A stretch of 64,000 nucleotides of DNA from Blautia wexlerae. Lineage in GTDB: Bacteria > Bacillota > Clostridia > Lachnospirales > Lachnospiraceae. The stretch is from the NCBI RefSeq assembly GCF_013300825.1, contig NZ_JAAIMY010000012.1, positions 1 through 64,000 on the forward strand. The letters are read 5' to 3'. Below are positions 45,520 through 54,037 of this stretch, in pieces (position 1 is the first letter of the stretch; the number at the start of each line of letters is the position of its first letter). Under the pieces are notes generated by a model. The model was not told the DNA's origin. It worked only from the letters and a program-made list of their open reading frames with translations, and did not search any database. The translations under genes and the position numbers were made by a program.

Positions 45520-45623
45520 AGTGAGTCTGTAATTATAACAATACTGTAGCAATTCCTTCATACTTTGCAGAACTGTTGTAAATGCAAGATGTGCATGGAT
45601 TACCACAAGAGCTGTTTTTATAA

Positions 45624-45902
45624 TTATTCATCCCAGCCATCATACATACGGATATTGACCTGAATATTTCTCACAATATCTCCCTCCTGCAGATCCAGAT
45701 CAGACTCATCAGAAATCGCCGGAAGATCCATCTCATCCTCCATTACTTCTGCATAGATCCAGTTATAAGCTGCCTCATTTGCGTTATCGATCGCGTCATC
45801 AAGTGTTTCGCCTTCTGCTTCACAGCATATCAGATCAGGAAAAAATGCCTTGTATTTTCCCTCCTCATTTTTTCGGAATACTGCCGGATATATAAATTTC
45901 AT
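45624..45902 (-). CDS. Orphan HicB-like antitoxin-fold protein
   Basis: The 92-residue protein has the HicB partial RNase-H fold: 'KFIYPAVFRKNEEGKYKAFFPDLICCEAEGETLDDAIDNANEAAYNWI'. The following tail is acidic and there is no C-terminal helix-turn-helix or ribbon DNA-binding domain. No HicA toxin gene lies on either side. Solitary HicB-like proteins of this length are frequent in Lachnospiraceae and their role is unknown. A GGGAG ribosome site precedes the ATG. Confidence 0.82.
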   Translation of the reverse strand: MKFIYPAVFRKNEEGKYKAFFPDLICCEAEGETLDDAIDNANEAAYNWIYAEVMEDEMDLPAISDESDLDLQEGDIVRNIQVNIRMYDGWDE

Positions 45903-46095
45903 GATAAAAACTCCCTTCTGTCAGATAATTGCTGATCTGACTATCCTATAGTAATAATGTATATTCAAAATCGTATTGCAGGGGGGGATTTTGATTACAT
46001 ATTTTATGAATTTTAGTTTACGTTTTCACTCAGTATAGTATATAATACATTCATATATTCATCAAGGATAAAAATGAGTTAGAACAGAGAGGGTC

Positions 46096-46122
46096 GTTAC
46101 TGTTCGCTCCGTTTACAGTAAC
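46096..46122. repeat. 27-bp palindromic repeat, copy 1
   Basis: GTTACTGT / ACAGTAAC arms around an 11-base loop containing CTCCGTT. A second copy lies at 48346-48372; the two differ at about six positions. Confidence 0.7.
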
Positions 46123-46154
46123 GTGGCGTGTGAATAGTAAACAAGGATTAGTTT

Positions 46155-46961
46155 ATGTTGACAATAGAGATGGACAACTTTAACCTGGGACAGATCTGCA
46201 GATCCGGGCAGTGCTTTCGGATGGATCAGATTGGTGATGACCGTTACCGGGTGATCGCAGGAGATAAATATTTGGAACTGACTCAGGAGCGGGGAATTGT
46301 CAATTTCTCTTGCCCGGAAGAAGATTTCATCTTCTTTTGGATAAGGTATTTTGATCTGGATTGTGATTACAGTAAATATATAAATATGATCAATCCAAGG
46401 GATAAATATCTGACAGCAGCAGGAGAGATGGGAAGCGGAATCCGCATTCTGCAGCAGGACCTGTGGGAGATGATTATTTCATTCCTGATTTCTCAACAGA
46501 ATAATATTACAAGAATAAAGAAGTGTATTGAAAATATCAGCCGGGAATTTGGAGTAAGAAAAATAAGCAGTACAGGTGCAGAATATTATGCATTTCCGAC
46601 TGCAGAGGCACTGGCTTTAGCAACGGAAGAACAGCTTCGGGAGTGCAATCTGGGATACAGAGCCAAATATGTTCTGGATACAGCCGGAAAAGTTTGTTTC
46701 GGAGATATTCCACTTGACAGCCTGCATGATATGACTTATAAAGCTGCACGAAAAGAACTGCTGGGACTGTATGGAGTTGGTGAGAAAGTAGCTGACTGTA
46801 TCTGTCTTTTCGGACTGCACCAGCTTGATGCGTTTCCTGTAGATACTCACATCCGCCAGGCATTGGATGCCCATTATAAACGGGGATTTCCAAACAGACG
46901 TTATAAGGGCTGCCGGGGCGTGATGCAGCAGTATATATTTTATTATGAACTGATGAAGTAA
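46155..46961 (+). CDS. 8-oxoguanine DNA glycosylase-like protein (OGG/AlkA type)
   Basis: A 268-residue base-excision repair glycosylase. The N-terminal domain ('GQICRSGQCFRMDQIGDDRYRVIAGDKYLEL') is of the OGG-N/AlkA-N type, and the HhH-GPD domain has 'LLGLYGVGEKVADCICLFGLHQLDAFPVDTHIRQ', in which the Lys of 'GEKVADC' is the Schiff-base nucleophile and Asp of 'FPVDTH' the catalytic acid. This Lys points to a bifunctional OGG1-type enzyme rather than AlkA. The start has an AAGGATTAG-type weak ribosome site. Endonuclease III lies 700 bp away on the other strand, so two repair genes are near each other but not in one operon. Confidence 0.9.
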   Translation: MLTIEMDNFNLGQICRSGQCFRMDQIGDDRYRVIAGDKYLELTQERGIVNFSCPEEDFIFFWIRYFDLDCDYSKYINMINPRDKYLTAAGEMGSGIRILQQDLWEMIISFLISQQNNITRIKKCIENISREFGVRKISSTGAEYYAFPTAEALALATEEQLRECNLGYRAKYVLDTAGKVCFGDIPLDSLHDMTYKAARKELLGLYGVGEKVADCICLFGLHQLDAFPVDTHIRQALDAHYKRGFPNRRYKGCRGVMQQYIFYYELMK

Positions 46962-47043
46962 CTGTTCAGTCGGGGATTCTGCATGAAAATGGAAAAGTTG
47001 ATTTTCAAGAGAGTCTGACTCGTATCAATGAAGATGCTGAATA

Positions 47044-47094
47044 GTTATTCGGTGTAGGGCTACGTAGCGAAGCGGATTGCGAATATCCGCTTGA
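47044..47094. repeat. 51-bp dispersed repeat, copy 1
   Basis: Differs from the copy at 57986-58036 at four of 51 positions and has the same orientation. Its 3' half forms a hairpin, AGCGGAT-tgcga-ATATCCGCT. It lies 32 bases before the Nif11-like gene. Confidence 0.85.
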
Positions 47095-47125
47095 CTAAAA
47101 AGTATATAAGAGGAGGAAGGTTATT

Positions 47126-47416
47126 ATGGAAATCGGAGCAATGTTAGACGAATTAAGAGAAAAAGCACTGAAAGACCGTAACATCTGGCAGGAACTGATG
47201 GACACCAGAAAGGCAGAACAGCCGCTTGCCGCTTTCTGCGCAAAGTGCCGGGAACTGGGATATCAGATTTATGAGATGGATCTGATCACAGCAGGGGAAG
47301 AATTCTATGCTACCATGCGAAGAAGTACCAACGGTGGAGGAGAAAATTCTCCGAAGCTTGCAGGGGAAGACGATTTCTATGAACTTTTTTTCGCAAGTCT
47401 TGAGGAACACATTTAG
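47126..47416 (+). CDS. Nif11-like small protein
   Basis: A 96-residue protein with an N-terminal half resembling the Nif11 domain ('LRE...DRNIWQELMDTRKAEQPLAAFCAKCRELGYQI') and 'DLITAGEEFYATM', followed by a distinctive 'RSTNGGGENSPKLAGEDDFYELFF' tail. Nif11-type proteins occur as leader peptides of ribosomal peptide natural products and as free-standing proteins of unknown role. Here a Gly-Gly-Gly stretch lies after the leader-like part, but no maturation or export genes are adjacent, so a precursor role is speculative. AGGAGGAAGG gives a very strong ribosome site. Confidence 0.65.
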   Translation: MEIGAMLDELREKALKDRNIWQELMDTRKAEQPLAAFCAKCRELGYQIYEMDLITAGEEFYATMRRSTNGGGENSPKLAGEDDFYELFFASLEEHI

Positions 47417-47509
47417 GCAAATAGCGAAGTGGATGATTTTATCTGCCTGGCGTTTGGAACAGCTATAAAAGTTATAAATATAAATTAAGAAAGTCCTCAT
47501 CTGCTGAAT

Positions 47510-47552
47510 TATAGCAGTCCTCGTAAATGCATTATTTTAGAGGAGTGCTATA
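47510..47552. repeat. 43-bp palindromic repeat, intact copy
   Basis: Arms TATAGCAGTCCTC and GAGGAGTGCTATA (12 of 13 paired) enclose 17 AT-rich bases with 'aatgcatt'. It lies in the gap between the convergent Nif11-like and nth genes. Related copies are at 19509-19607, 38005-38033 and, degenerate, 38815-38838. Confidence 0.7.
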
Positions 47553-47637
47553 GTTAAAGGAACACAGAGATGGGGATTTTCTTTGGGATAATGTGTATAA
47601 TAGGATGAACAATTTTGGTTATATGTGTATAAAATAA

Positions 47638-48285
47638 TTATTCATGGCTGTCTACACCATTTTTTTCACAGATATCATTCAGACAGCACCTGTCACAGTA
47701 AGGTTTGGTACGTGCTGTACAGACATCGCGGCCGTGATTGACCAGGCGGTGACAGAGATCATTGCCTTCTTCAGGTGGGATAATCTTCCATAAAGCCATT
47801 TCTACTTTCTTGGGTTCTTTTATATTATCGACCAGACCGATGCGGTTGGAGAGGCGGATACAGTGGGTATCTGTCACGATCGCCGGTTTGCCGAATACAT
47901 CTCCCATGATCAGATTGGCACTCTTTCTTCCGACTCCGGGAAGCTTCAGCAGAGCATCAAAATCCCCGGGAACATTGTCATGATACTGTTCATGGAGGAT
48001 TTTCATACAGGCACTGATATCTCTTGCCTTACTCTTACCCAGACCACATGGACGTACGATTGCTTCGATATCTGCAACATCTGCATTTGCAAGAGCTTCT
48101 ACAGTAGGGAACTTTGCATACAGATCCTGTACAACTACATTTACTCTTGCATCTGTACACTGTGCAGCCAGACGCACACTTACCAGTAATTTCCATGCAT
48201 TATCATAATCCAGAGTGCAGTCCGCATCTGGATATTCCTTTTTTAACCGTTCAATGACCTCAAGGGCCAGTTCCTGTTTTGTCAT
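47638..48285 (-). CDS. nth: Endonuclease III
   Basis: A 215-residue DNA glycosylase/AP lyase for oxidised pyrimidines. The HhH motif and catalytic Lys are in 'LLKLPGVGRKSANLIMG', the catalytic Asp in 'AIVTDTHCIRLSNRIGL', and the iron-sulfur cluster ligands in 'CTARTKPYCDRCCLNDIC'. The first Cys gap is seven residues rather than the six of E. coli Nth, leaving the other spacings normal. The ATG has a GGA-type ribosome site. It is a single gene in this window. Confidence 0.95.
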   Translation of the reverse strand: MTKQELALEVIERLKKEYPDADCTLDYDNAWKLLVSVRLAAQCTDARVNVVVQDLYAKFPTVEALANADVADIEAIVRPCGLGKSKARDISACMKILHEQYHDNVPGDFDALLKLPGVGRKSANLIMGDVFGKPAIVTDTHCIRLSNRIGLVDNIKEPKKVEMALWKIIPPEEGNDLCHRLVNHGRDVCTARTKPYCDRCCLNDICEKNGVDSHE

Positions 48286-48345
48286 AAGTGTTCTATCTCC
48301 ATTCTGCTAATATTTTATGTTTGTCTTTCCTCTTATTTCGGATGA

Positions 48346-48372
48346 GTTACCGTTTACTCCGTTCTCAGTAAC
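48346..48372. repeat. 27-bp palindromic repeat, copy 2
   Basis: GTTAC..T / ..GTAAC arms around the same CTCCGTT core as copy 1 at 46096-46122. The copies bracket the 2.2-kb segment carrying the OGG-like, Nif11-like and nth genes. Confidence 0.7.
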
Positions 48373-48406
48373 CATATGATACTATAATAACACAAACAAC
48401 ACCCTC

Positions 48407-48435
48407 TTGCATTTCCAATTTCCCTATATTAAAAT
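48407..48435 (+). promoter_or_regulatory. Predicted sigma-A promoter of the MBL-fold gene
   Basis: TTGCAT (48407-48412), 17-base spacer, TAAAAT (48430-48435), 33 bases before the start codon. Confidence 0.65.
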
Positions 48436-48467
48436 AAAACCAACCATTGTAAACAAGAGGGAAAAGA

Positions 48468-49679
48468 ATGAAGGTACGAATGTATAATGTAGGTTTCGGA
48501 GACTGCTTCTGTCTCCGAGACAGAAAGAAGAGTCTGCTGGTAGATTTCGGAACAAATAACAGCAGGATAGAGGGGCACCCCAGAAGAGAAATATTTGATG
48601 TGATCATCTCAGATCTGTCTACAATCAAGAGTAAAAATCTGCTTCTGACACATTTTCATATGGATCATCTGTCAGGGCTTCTTTATATGATGAAGAAAAA
48701 AGATATTTCTGTTGATTTTGGGAAAATTTATCTTCCCGATGTTTTTTCAAAAAAAGAAATGAGCAGAACACTGGTGTTGCTGCTTCTGGCAGATTTGTTA
48801 AAAGAGTCCGGACTGCCAAGCCGTCAGGTCAGCCTGTTTGCACTGGTCGATGCACTTCTGGAAAACAAACAGAACGTGGAACTGTTAAGCCGGGGAAAAC
48901 TTTTTGAAAACAAATATCAGGCACTCTGGCCGGATACAGATGTGATCCGGAAGGAGACGGACGAAGTCTATAACAGAATCTGTGAAGACGGGAAATTCAA
49001 AGAAGTAATGGATATTCTGCTTGAATTTGCAGAGAAACTGAGACTGATCGTATGGTCTATGACTGCTGAAGGCAATAAACCGGCGGAAACTGTGGAAAAA
49101 GAAACAGATTCAACAGCATCTGAGCTGACAGAACAGCCGGAGGTCCGTCAGAAAATTATCCGGGCATATGTGTATGAACGTGAATTTCGCAGAATCAAAG
49201 CACTTCCTGATTTTAAGAAACTGCTGGCATGGCTGAATGAGAATCAGATAAATCTGCGGCAGTTTAAGCATAAGATCAGTATTGTGTTCCAGAATGCCAG
49301 AGACGGGGAATTAAATCTTTTGTTCACCGGGGATGCACAGCCTGAGCATTTGAAAATGATCGCAGAGAACTATGATGGAAAATTGCCGTTATATGAACAT
49401 TACTGGTGTATCAAGGTACCCCATCATGGAACGCAGGGACATTATTTTGATTTCTCTCAGTATGAACCTGAAAATATGCTGATCTCTAATGGAATACATT
49501 TTGCCAACAGCAAGAAAGAGTCAAAAGAACTCCGTACCTCACCGCTTTATGGAGGATTGTTCTATATTCCGGATACCCATATGTACTGTTCAAACTGTGA
49601 CTGCTGTGACAGTTACGAGAACGGATGCTCCTGCAAGGAGGCGGATGTTATATCTCCAGCTTATTACAAGGATATATAA
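48468..49679 (+). CDS. MBL-fold hydrolase with cysteine-rich C-terminus
   Basis: A 403-residue protein with a split metallo-beta-lactamase fold. The metal-binding motif is 'LTHFHMDHLSG' (His62, His64, Asp66, His67) and the later sites are 'LLFTGDAQPEH' and 'KVPHHGTQGHYFD', as in ComEC-type MBL domains. A helical insertion of about 170 residues with an acidic Thr/Glu-rich stretch separates the halves. The last 30 residues hold six Cys (374, 377, 379, 380, 387, 389), which look like a metal site. No signal peptide or membrane segment is present. Substrate and role are unknown; it stands alone with its own promoter. Confidence 0.8.
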   Translation: MKVRMYNVGFGDCFCLRDRKKSLLVDFGTNNSRIEGHPRREIFDVIISDLSTIKSKNLLLTHFHMDHLSGLLYMMKKKDISVDFGKIYLPDVFSKKEMSRTLVLLLLADLLKESGLPSRQVSLFALVDALLENKQNVELLSRGKLFENKYQALWPDTDVIRKETDEVYNRICEDGKFKEVMDILLEFAEKLRLIVWSMTAEGNKPAETVEKETDSTASELTEQPEVRQKIIRAYVYEREFRRIKALPDFKKLLAWLNENQINLRQFKHKISIVFQNARDGELNLLFTGDAQPEHLKMIAENYDGKLPLYEHYWCIKVPHHGTQGHYFDFSQYEPENMLISNGIHFANSKKESKELRTSPLYGGLFYIPDTHMYCSNCDCCDSYENGCSCKEADVISPAYYKDI

Positions 49680-49773
49680 AGCGGTATATTTTGCTCGAAT
49701 TCGGTTGCCGTAGTTATAGTCTGATTTGATTAAAATTAACATAGTGAGAGATTTTTATGACCTGACAAATATA

Positions 49774-49830
49774 AAACAGCAGACATCTGTATATTCCATT
49801 GAATATACAATGCCTGCTGTTGAATTTTTT
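49774..49830. terminator. Bidirectional terminator between the MBL gene and glgP
   Basis: AAACAGCAG ... GTATATTC / GAATATAC ... CTGCTGTT makes a long hairpin with a short internal mismatch and T6 on the plus side and T-rich sequence on the minus side. Confidence 0.8.
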
Positions 49831-49862
49831 ACAGAATTTATATGATCATAAATTTTATTGGA

Positions 49863-52130
49863 TTATTTTGCCGGTGTCAGATGCCAGATATCGTTGTTGT
49901 ACTGCTCGATAGTTCTGTCAGAAGAGAAGAATCCGGCTTTTGCAATATTAACCAGCATCTTCTTTGCCCATGTTTTTCTGTCTGCGTAATCAGCCAGTGC
50001 CTGATCTTTTTTCTCAACATAATCGTTGAAGTCAAGCAGTGTCATAAACCAGTCTTTGCTTACCAGTTCGTGGTGCAGTCTTTCCAGATTTTCTTTGTGG
50101 CCAAGTGCCAACATCTTTTCGCTTACGATGAAGTCAACACATTCTTTGATGTGTTTGTCATTTTCATAAATATCTCTGGAGCAGTAGTCTGCTTTCTCAT
50201 AATGTTCGATGACTTTCTCACTGGATTCACCGAAGATATAGATGTTATCTTTGCCAACCAGTTCGCTGATTTCAACGTTAGCGCCATCCATAGTTCCCAG
50301 AGTAACAGCACCGTTCAGCATGAACTTCATGTTACCTGTACCACTTGCTTCTTTGGAAGCCAGGGAGATCTGCTCGGAAATATCGCATGCAGGGAATAAT
50401 TTCTCAGCTGCAGATACATTATAGTTCTCAACCATAACAAGCTTCATGTATGGTGCAACTTCCGGATCATCTTTGATAAGATCCTGAAGTGTGAGCAGAA
50501 GATGAATGATATCCTTTGCGATCACATAAGCAGGAGCTGCTTTTGCACCGAAGATAAAGGTAACAGGCTGAGATGGTTTCTTTCCACCCTTGATCTCCAG
50601 ATATTTGCTGATGATGTACAGAGCATTTAACTGCTGACGTTTGTACTCATGGAGACGTTTGATCTGGATATCATAAATGCTGTTTTCATCAATTTCAACA
50701 CCTGTATTGGACAGGATAAATTCTTTACAGGTTTTCTTAGCTTCTGTTTTGATCTCAAGGAGCTTATTCAGAACTGCTTCATCATCCTTATATTTCAGGA
50801 GATTTTCCAGTGCAGTTGCATTTGTTTTAAACTCATCACCGATCAGGGAGGTAATATAGTCTGTCAGCGGATGATTGCAGTGCATTAACCAGCGGCGGAA
50901 TGTGATACCGTTAGTCTTGTTATTGAATTTCTCCGGATAAATATCATAGAAAGCTTTCAGCTCGCTTGTTTTCAGGATTTCTGTATGCAGGGCAGCAACA
51001 CCGTTAATGGAGAATCCGTAGTGGATATCCATATGTGCCATATGAACCAGATTGTTCTTGTCGATGATTGCCACATTTTCCTGTGGATATTTTGCTTTGA
51101 TTTTCTCATCCAGTTTTTCGATGATCGGTACAAGGTGAGGAACTACATCAAGAAGGTAGTCCATTGGCCATTTTTCCAGAGCTTCTGCAAGGATGGTATG
51201 GTTTGTGTAAGCACATACTTTGGATACGATTTCAGCAGCTTCATCAAAGTCGATTCCGCGCTCTGTCAGGAGACGGATCAGTTCTGGAATGACCATACTT
51301 GGGTGAGTATCGTTGATCTGGATCACTGCGTAGTCTGCAAGGTCATGCAGGTTGCAGCCTTTTTTTGTTGCTTCGTCAAGGATGAACTGAGCAGCATTGG
51401 ATACCATGAAGTACTGCTGGAAGATACGGAGCTTACGTCCGTCATCATCACTGTCATCCGGATACAGGAACAGTGTCAGGTTGTGAAGGATGTCCTTTTT
51501 GTTAAAGGAAATTCCATCGTGAACCATGGATTCATCTGCCAGATCAATGTCAAATAAGTGCAGATGAATGGATTTGTTATTGTAGCCTGCAACGTCGATA
51601 TCGTACAGGGAAGATTTCAGTGAGAATCCGCGGAACGGTACAGTATAGGAAACACCTGCAGGTGTAAGCCAGCTGTGTTCTTCAATCCATGGGTTCGGAG
51701 TTTCCTTCTGAAGTCTGTTCTCAAAGAGCTGTTTGAAAAGACCCAGATGATAATTCAGACCAATACCTTCGCCCGGAAGACCGAGAGTTGCGATGGAATC
51801 CAGGAAGCATGCTGCCAGACGTCCAAGACCACCGTTTCCAAGAGATGGTTCCGGTTCAACTTCTTCGATGTCAGCGATGGCTTTTCCATTCTCTTTTAAG
51901 AATGCAGCAACATCATCATAGATTCCCAGGTTGATCAGGTTATTGGATAATAATTTACCGATCAGGAACTCTGCGGAAATGTAATAGATTTTCTTCTTTC
52001 CATCCTGATAGCCTTTTTCAAAGAGCTGATTTTTTGTATAGATTAATAATGCGTTGTAAATTTCTTCATTTGTGCACTGGCGTGCATTTTTCTTATACAG
52101 GTCATAGATGAGCTTTTCTAAATTTTCCAT
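49863..52130 (-). CDS. glgP: Glycogen/maltodextrin phosphorylase
   Basis: A 755-residue GT35 enzyme releasing glucose-1-phosphate from alpha-1,4-glucans. The pyridoxal-phosphate site is '[15 protein letters not shown]' with the Schiff-base Lys, and '[12 protein letters not shown]', '[16 protein letters not shown]' and '[20 protein letters not shown]' are conserved. The length is slightly below E. coli GlgP/MalP (about 800) because the N-terminal regulatory segment is short. GGGAG lies upstream of the ATG. It is preceded by an AraC regulator operon on the same strand, but a gap of 170 bp argues for its own promoter. Confidence 0.96.
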   Translation of the reverse strand: MENLEKLIYDLYKKNARQCTNEEIYNALLIYTKNQLFEKGYQDGKKKIYYISAEFLIGKLLSNNLINLGIYDDVAAFLKENGKAIADIEEVEPEPSLGNGGLGRLAACFLDSIATLGLPGEGIGLNYHLGLFKQLFENRLQKETPNPWIEEHSWLTPAGVSYTVPFRGFSLKSSLYDIDVAGYNNKSIHLHLFDIDLADESMVHDGISFNKKDILHNLTLFLYPDDSDDDGRKLRIFQQYFMVSNAAQFILDEATKKGCNLHDLADYAVIQINDTHPSMVIPELIRLLTERGIDFDEAAEIVSKVCAYTNHTILAEALEKWPMDYLLDVVPHLVPIIEKLDEKIKAKYPQENVAIIDKNNLVHMAHMDIHYGFSINGVAALHTEILKTSELKAFYDIYPEKFNNKTNGITFRRWLMHCNHPLTDYITSLIGDEFKTNATALENLLKYKDDEAVLNKLLEIKTEAKKTCKEFILSNTGVEIDENSIYDIQIKRLHEYKRQQLNALYIISKYLEIKGGKKPSQPVTFIFGAKAAPAYVIAKDIIHLLLTLQDLIKDDPEVAPYMKLVMVENYNVSAAEKLFPACDISEQISLASKEASGTGNMKFMLNGAVTLGTMDGANVEISELVGKDNIYIFGESSEKVIEHYEKADYCSRDIYENDKHIKECVDFIVSEKMLALGHKENLERLHHELVSKDWFMTLLDFNDYVEKKDQALADYADRKTWAKKMLVNIAKAGFFSSDRTIEQYNNDIWHLTPAK

Positions 52131-52300
52131 CGTAATCTCCCTTTCTGAAATGAATATGTGTTTTTTTATGAGTTAGATTGCTTATTTTTTAGTTTTGAAT
52201 AGTGTATTGTTTTTGATTTATATCAGGAAGAGAAGTTCTCTTGCTGACATCTATAACTATATCAGCAGTCAATTCAAAAAAATACAACAAAATTGCGATT

Positions 52301-53188
52301 TTATGACAGGTTTCTGCGAAATTTGTGAGGAGACATTCCGGTTGCCTGCTGGAACTTTTTGATGAAATAGCTGGTGTTGTTGAAGCCTACTTCCAGTGCG
52401 ATCTCTGTGACAGAGGAGTCGGAGTGCAGAAGCATAGGCTTGGCTTTCTCAATGCGCAGGTCATTGATATAGGCGATCAGAGTCTTGCCTGTATATTGCT
52501 TGAACAGTTTCATAAAGTAGTATTCGCTGTAATTAGAGAGAGCAGTAAGCTCTGCTGCGGTCAGTGACTGTGAATAATTGAGGTTGATGTAGTCCAGGAT
52601 CTTTTTAATAGAAGCAAGACTTTTGTTCTCTTCCTTATCTGCGGGAGTGATGTAATTTCCCATGAGCATTTCGTAGAAAAAGCTGAAAAACAGAGCCTTT
52701 AATTTTACGAAATAATATGGTTTTTTTTCTTTATGGCAGGTATGGATTCTGTCAAAAAGCAGGCAGATATTCCCGTAATTGTTATCAGGTCTGGAAATAA
52801 TATGGGTAAATTCCGCCTGATTTTCCATCAGCAGGGAAATGACACGTTCCTGACATAAATCCCCCGCCGGACTGGACAGAAAGTTCAGGTCAAAAACAAT
52901 ACTCCGGAAATAAAGGATATTCTTCAGATCTGTTTTTATGCCATGGAGAACGCCACGGTTCACAATGATCAGGTCACCGGCCTTGACGCGGAGGATCTCT
53001 TTGTTCAGACGAACCAGTCCGCTGCCGGATTCAATATAAATCAGTTCCATCTCGTCATGCCAGTGGTTGTAGAGAGAATGGAATATCTCGCAGTTGTCTG
53101 TATAGGTTTCTATGGGAAGCTCAAAGGAGCCGTGAGAGCTTCGTTCTTTCAGGGTATCATCTACTTCGATTGTGGGAGTAACTGGCAT
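52301..53188 (-). CDS. AraC-family regulator with cupin domain
   Basis: A 295-residue regulator: an N-terminal cupin-like sensor domain ('HWHDEMELIYIESGSGLVRLNKEILRVKAGDLIIVNRGVLHGI') and a C-terminal double helix-turn-helix ('LTAAELTALSNYSEYYFMKLFKQYTGKTLIAYINDLR', 'SVTEIALEVGFNNTSYFIKKFQQATGMSPHKFRRN'). Such proteins usually bind a sugar. It starts 18 bases after the GHKL ATPase gene on the same strand behind GGAGG, so it is probably the last gene of the operon with the split kinase and LytTR regulator. Glycogen phosphorylase follows downstream, a possible target. Confidence 0.88.
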   Translation of the reverse strand: MPVTPTIEVDDTLKERSSHGSFELPIETYTDNCEIFHSLYNHWHDEMELIYIESGSGLVRLNKEILRVKAGDLIIVNRGVLHGIKTDLKNILYFRSIVFDLNFLSSPAGDLCQERVISLLMENQAEFTHIISRPDNNYGNICLLFDRIHTCHKEKKPYYFVKLKALFFSFFYEMLMGNYITPADKEENKSLASIKKILDYINLNYSQSLTAAELTALSNYSEYYFMKLFKQYTGKTLIAYINDLRIEKAKPMLLHSDSSVTEIALEVGFNNTSYFIKKFQQATGMSPHKFRRNLS

Positions 53189-53206
53189 GGAAAGCGCCTC
53201 CTTTTT

Positions 53207-54037
53207 TCAGAGATTTTTTATCTGTAGTAAGACAATGGAATCAAAAGTATCATTATGGTCGATCCACTGATAGGAGCCATTATATCTCTGGCAGATATCT
53301 TCAATAATAGAAAGTCCATATCCATGAGAACCCGGTTCTGATTTCGTAGTCTTATGTGTAAAAGTTTGCATCGGGTTCTTGGTATTGTGCATATACACAG
53401 TCAGAAATCCGTTGGAAATGTTTGCAGACAGCCGGATTTCTGGATTAGGATTGCCGGAAGCGCTACAAGCTTCGATAGCGTTGTCCAGAAGATTAAAAAA
53501 TATACTGCTCAGGTCAGCTATATCAATGGAAATCTTTTCCGGTAAAAGGATTTCATAGGATACATGGATATGTTCCTGTTCTGCATGAAGCCGTTTCCCT
53601 TCCAGGATTGCCTGCAACAGGTTATTTTGGCAGTAGGGATGAAAACGCTCCTTCTGAAAAGTCTGATTCAGATTTCTGATGGCAGTATCGGTCTGCTCAT
53701 ATTTTCCCTGTTCCAGGAGTGACTGGAAGTCCTGAAGTCCCTGCACAGTTTTGATCTGAAAATCCTGAGTATCCTGTCTGCGGATCTGAAGACTGTAATC
53801 CTGTTCCTGTTTTAATTGTTTCTGTTTTTGGAGAAAAGCCAGTTCCATTTCAGCATTGGATTTCTTTAACACATCAGCAAGCACGCGGTATAAGAGAATA
53901 CAGATAAGGATCATAAACACTGCCAGTATCAGAAACATATGATCAATTTTTTCTGTATAAATCGTAGACAGAAAATATAGCAGCTGGAATACAAAGAGGA
54001 AGAGGAATAAAGGAATCAATTTAAAGTTCTTTTTCAT
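53207..54037 (-). CDS. GHKL ATPase subunit of a split AgrC-like kinase, lacking the phosphoacceptor His
   Basis: The 276-residue protein has two membrane helices (about 8-25 and 34-52), a coiled coil (about 57-85), a dimerisation-like segment and a GHKL ATPase domain with N-box 'SSIFFNLLDNAIEAC' (about 177-191) and G-box 'PGSHGYGLSIIEDI'. Where AgrC-type kinases have His-Asp-x-x-x-Asn/His, this protein reads Gln88-Asp89-Thr-Gln-Asp-Phe, so it cannot autophosphorylate in the usual way. The ATG overlaps the stop of the preceding gene (ATGA) and has GGAGGAG upstream. That gene supplies an intact His box without ATPase, so the two probably work as one kinase. GHKL activity toward its partner is inferred. 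Confidence 0.85.
   Translation of the reverse strand: MKKNFKLIPLFLFLFVFQLLYFLSTIYTEKIDHMFLILAVFMILICILLYRVLADVLKKSNAEMELAFLQKQKQLKQEQDYSLQIRRQDTQDFQIKTVQGLQDFQSLLEQGKYEQTDTAIRNLNQTFQKERFHPYCQNNLLQAILEGKRLHAEQEHIHVSYEILLPEKISIDIADLSSIFFNLLDNAIEACSASGNPNPEIRLSANISNGFLTVYMHNTKNPMQTFTHKTTKSEPGSHGYGLSIIEDICQRYNGSYQWIDHNDTFDSIVLLQIKNL

Noticed and set aside
45540-45960. A HicA toxin partner for the HicB-like protein
   Set aside because: Neither side holds a short frame with the HicA dsRNA-binding-like sequence and its catalytic His.
49842-51557. Plus-strand open frames opposite glycogen phosphorylase
   Set aside because: They are antisense to a full-length conserved enzyme and show no initiation signals.
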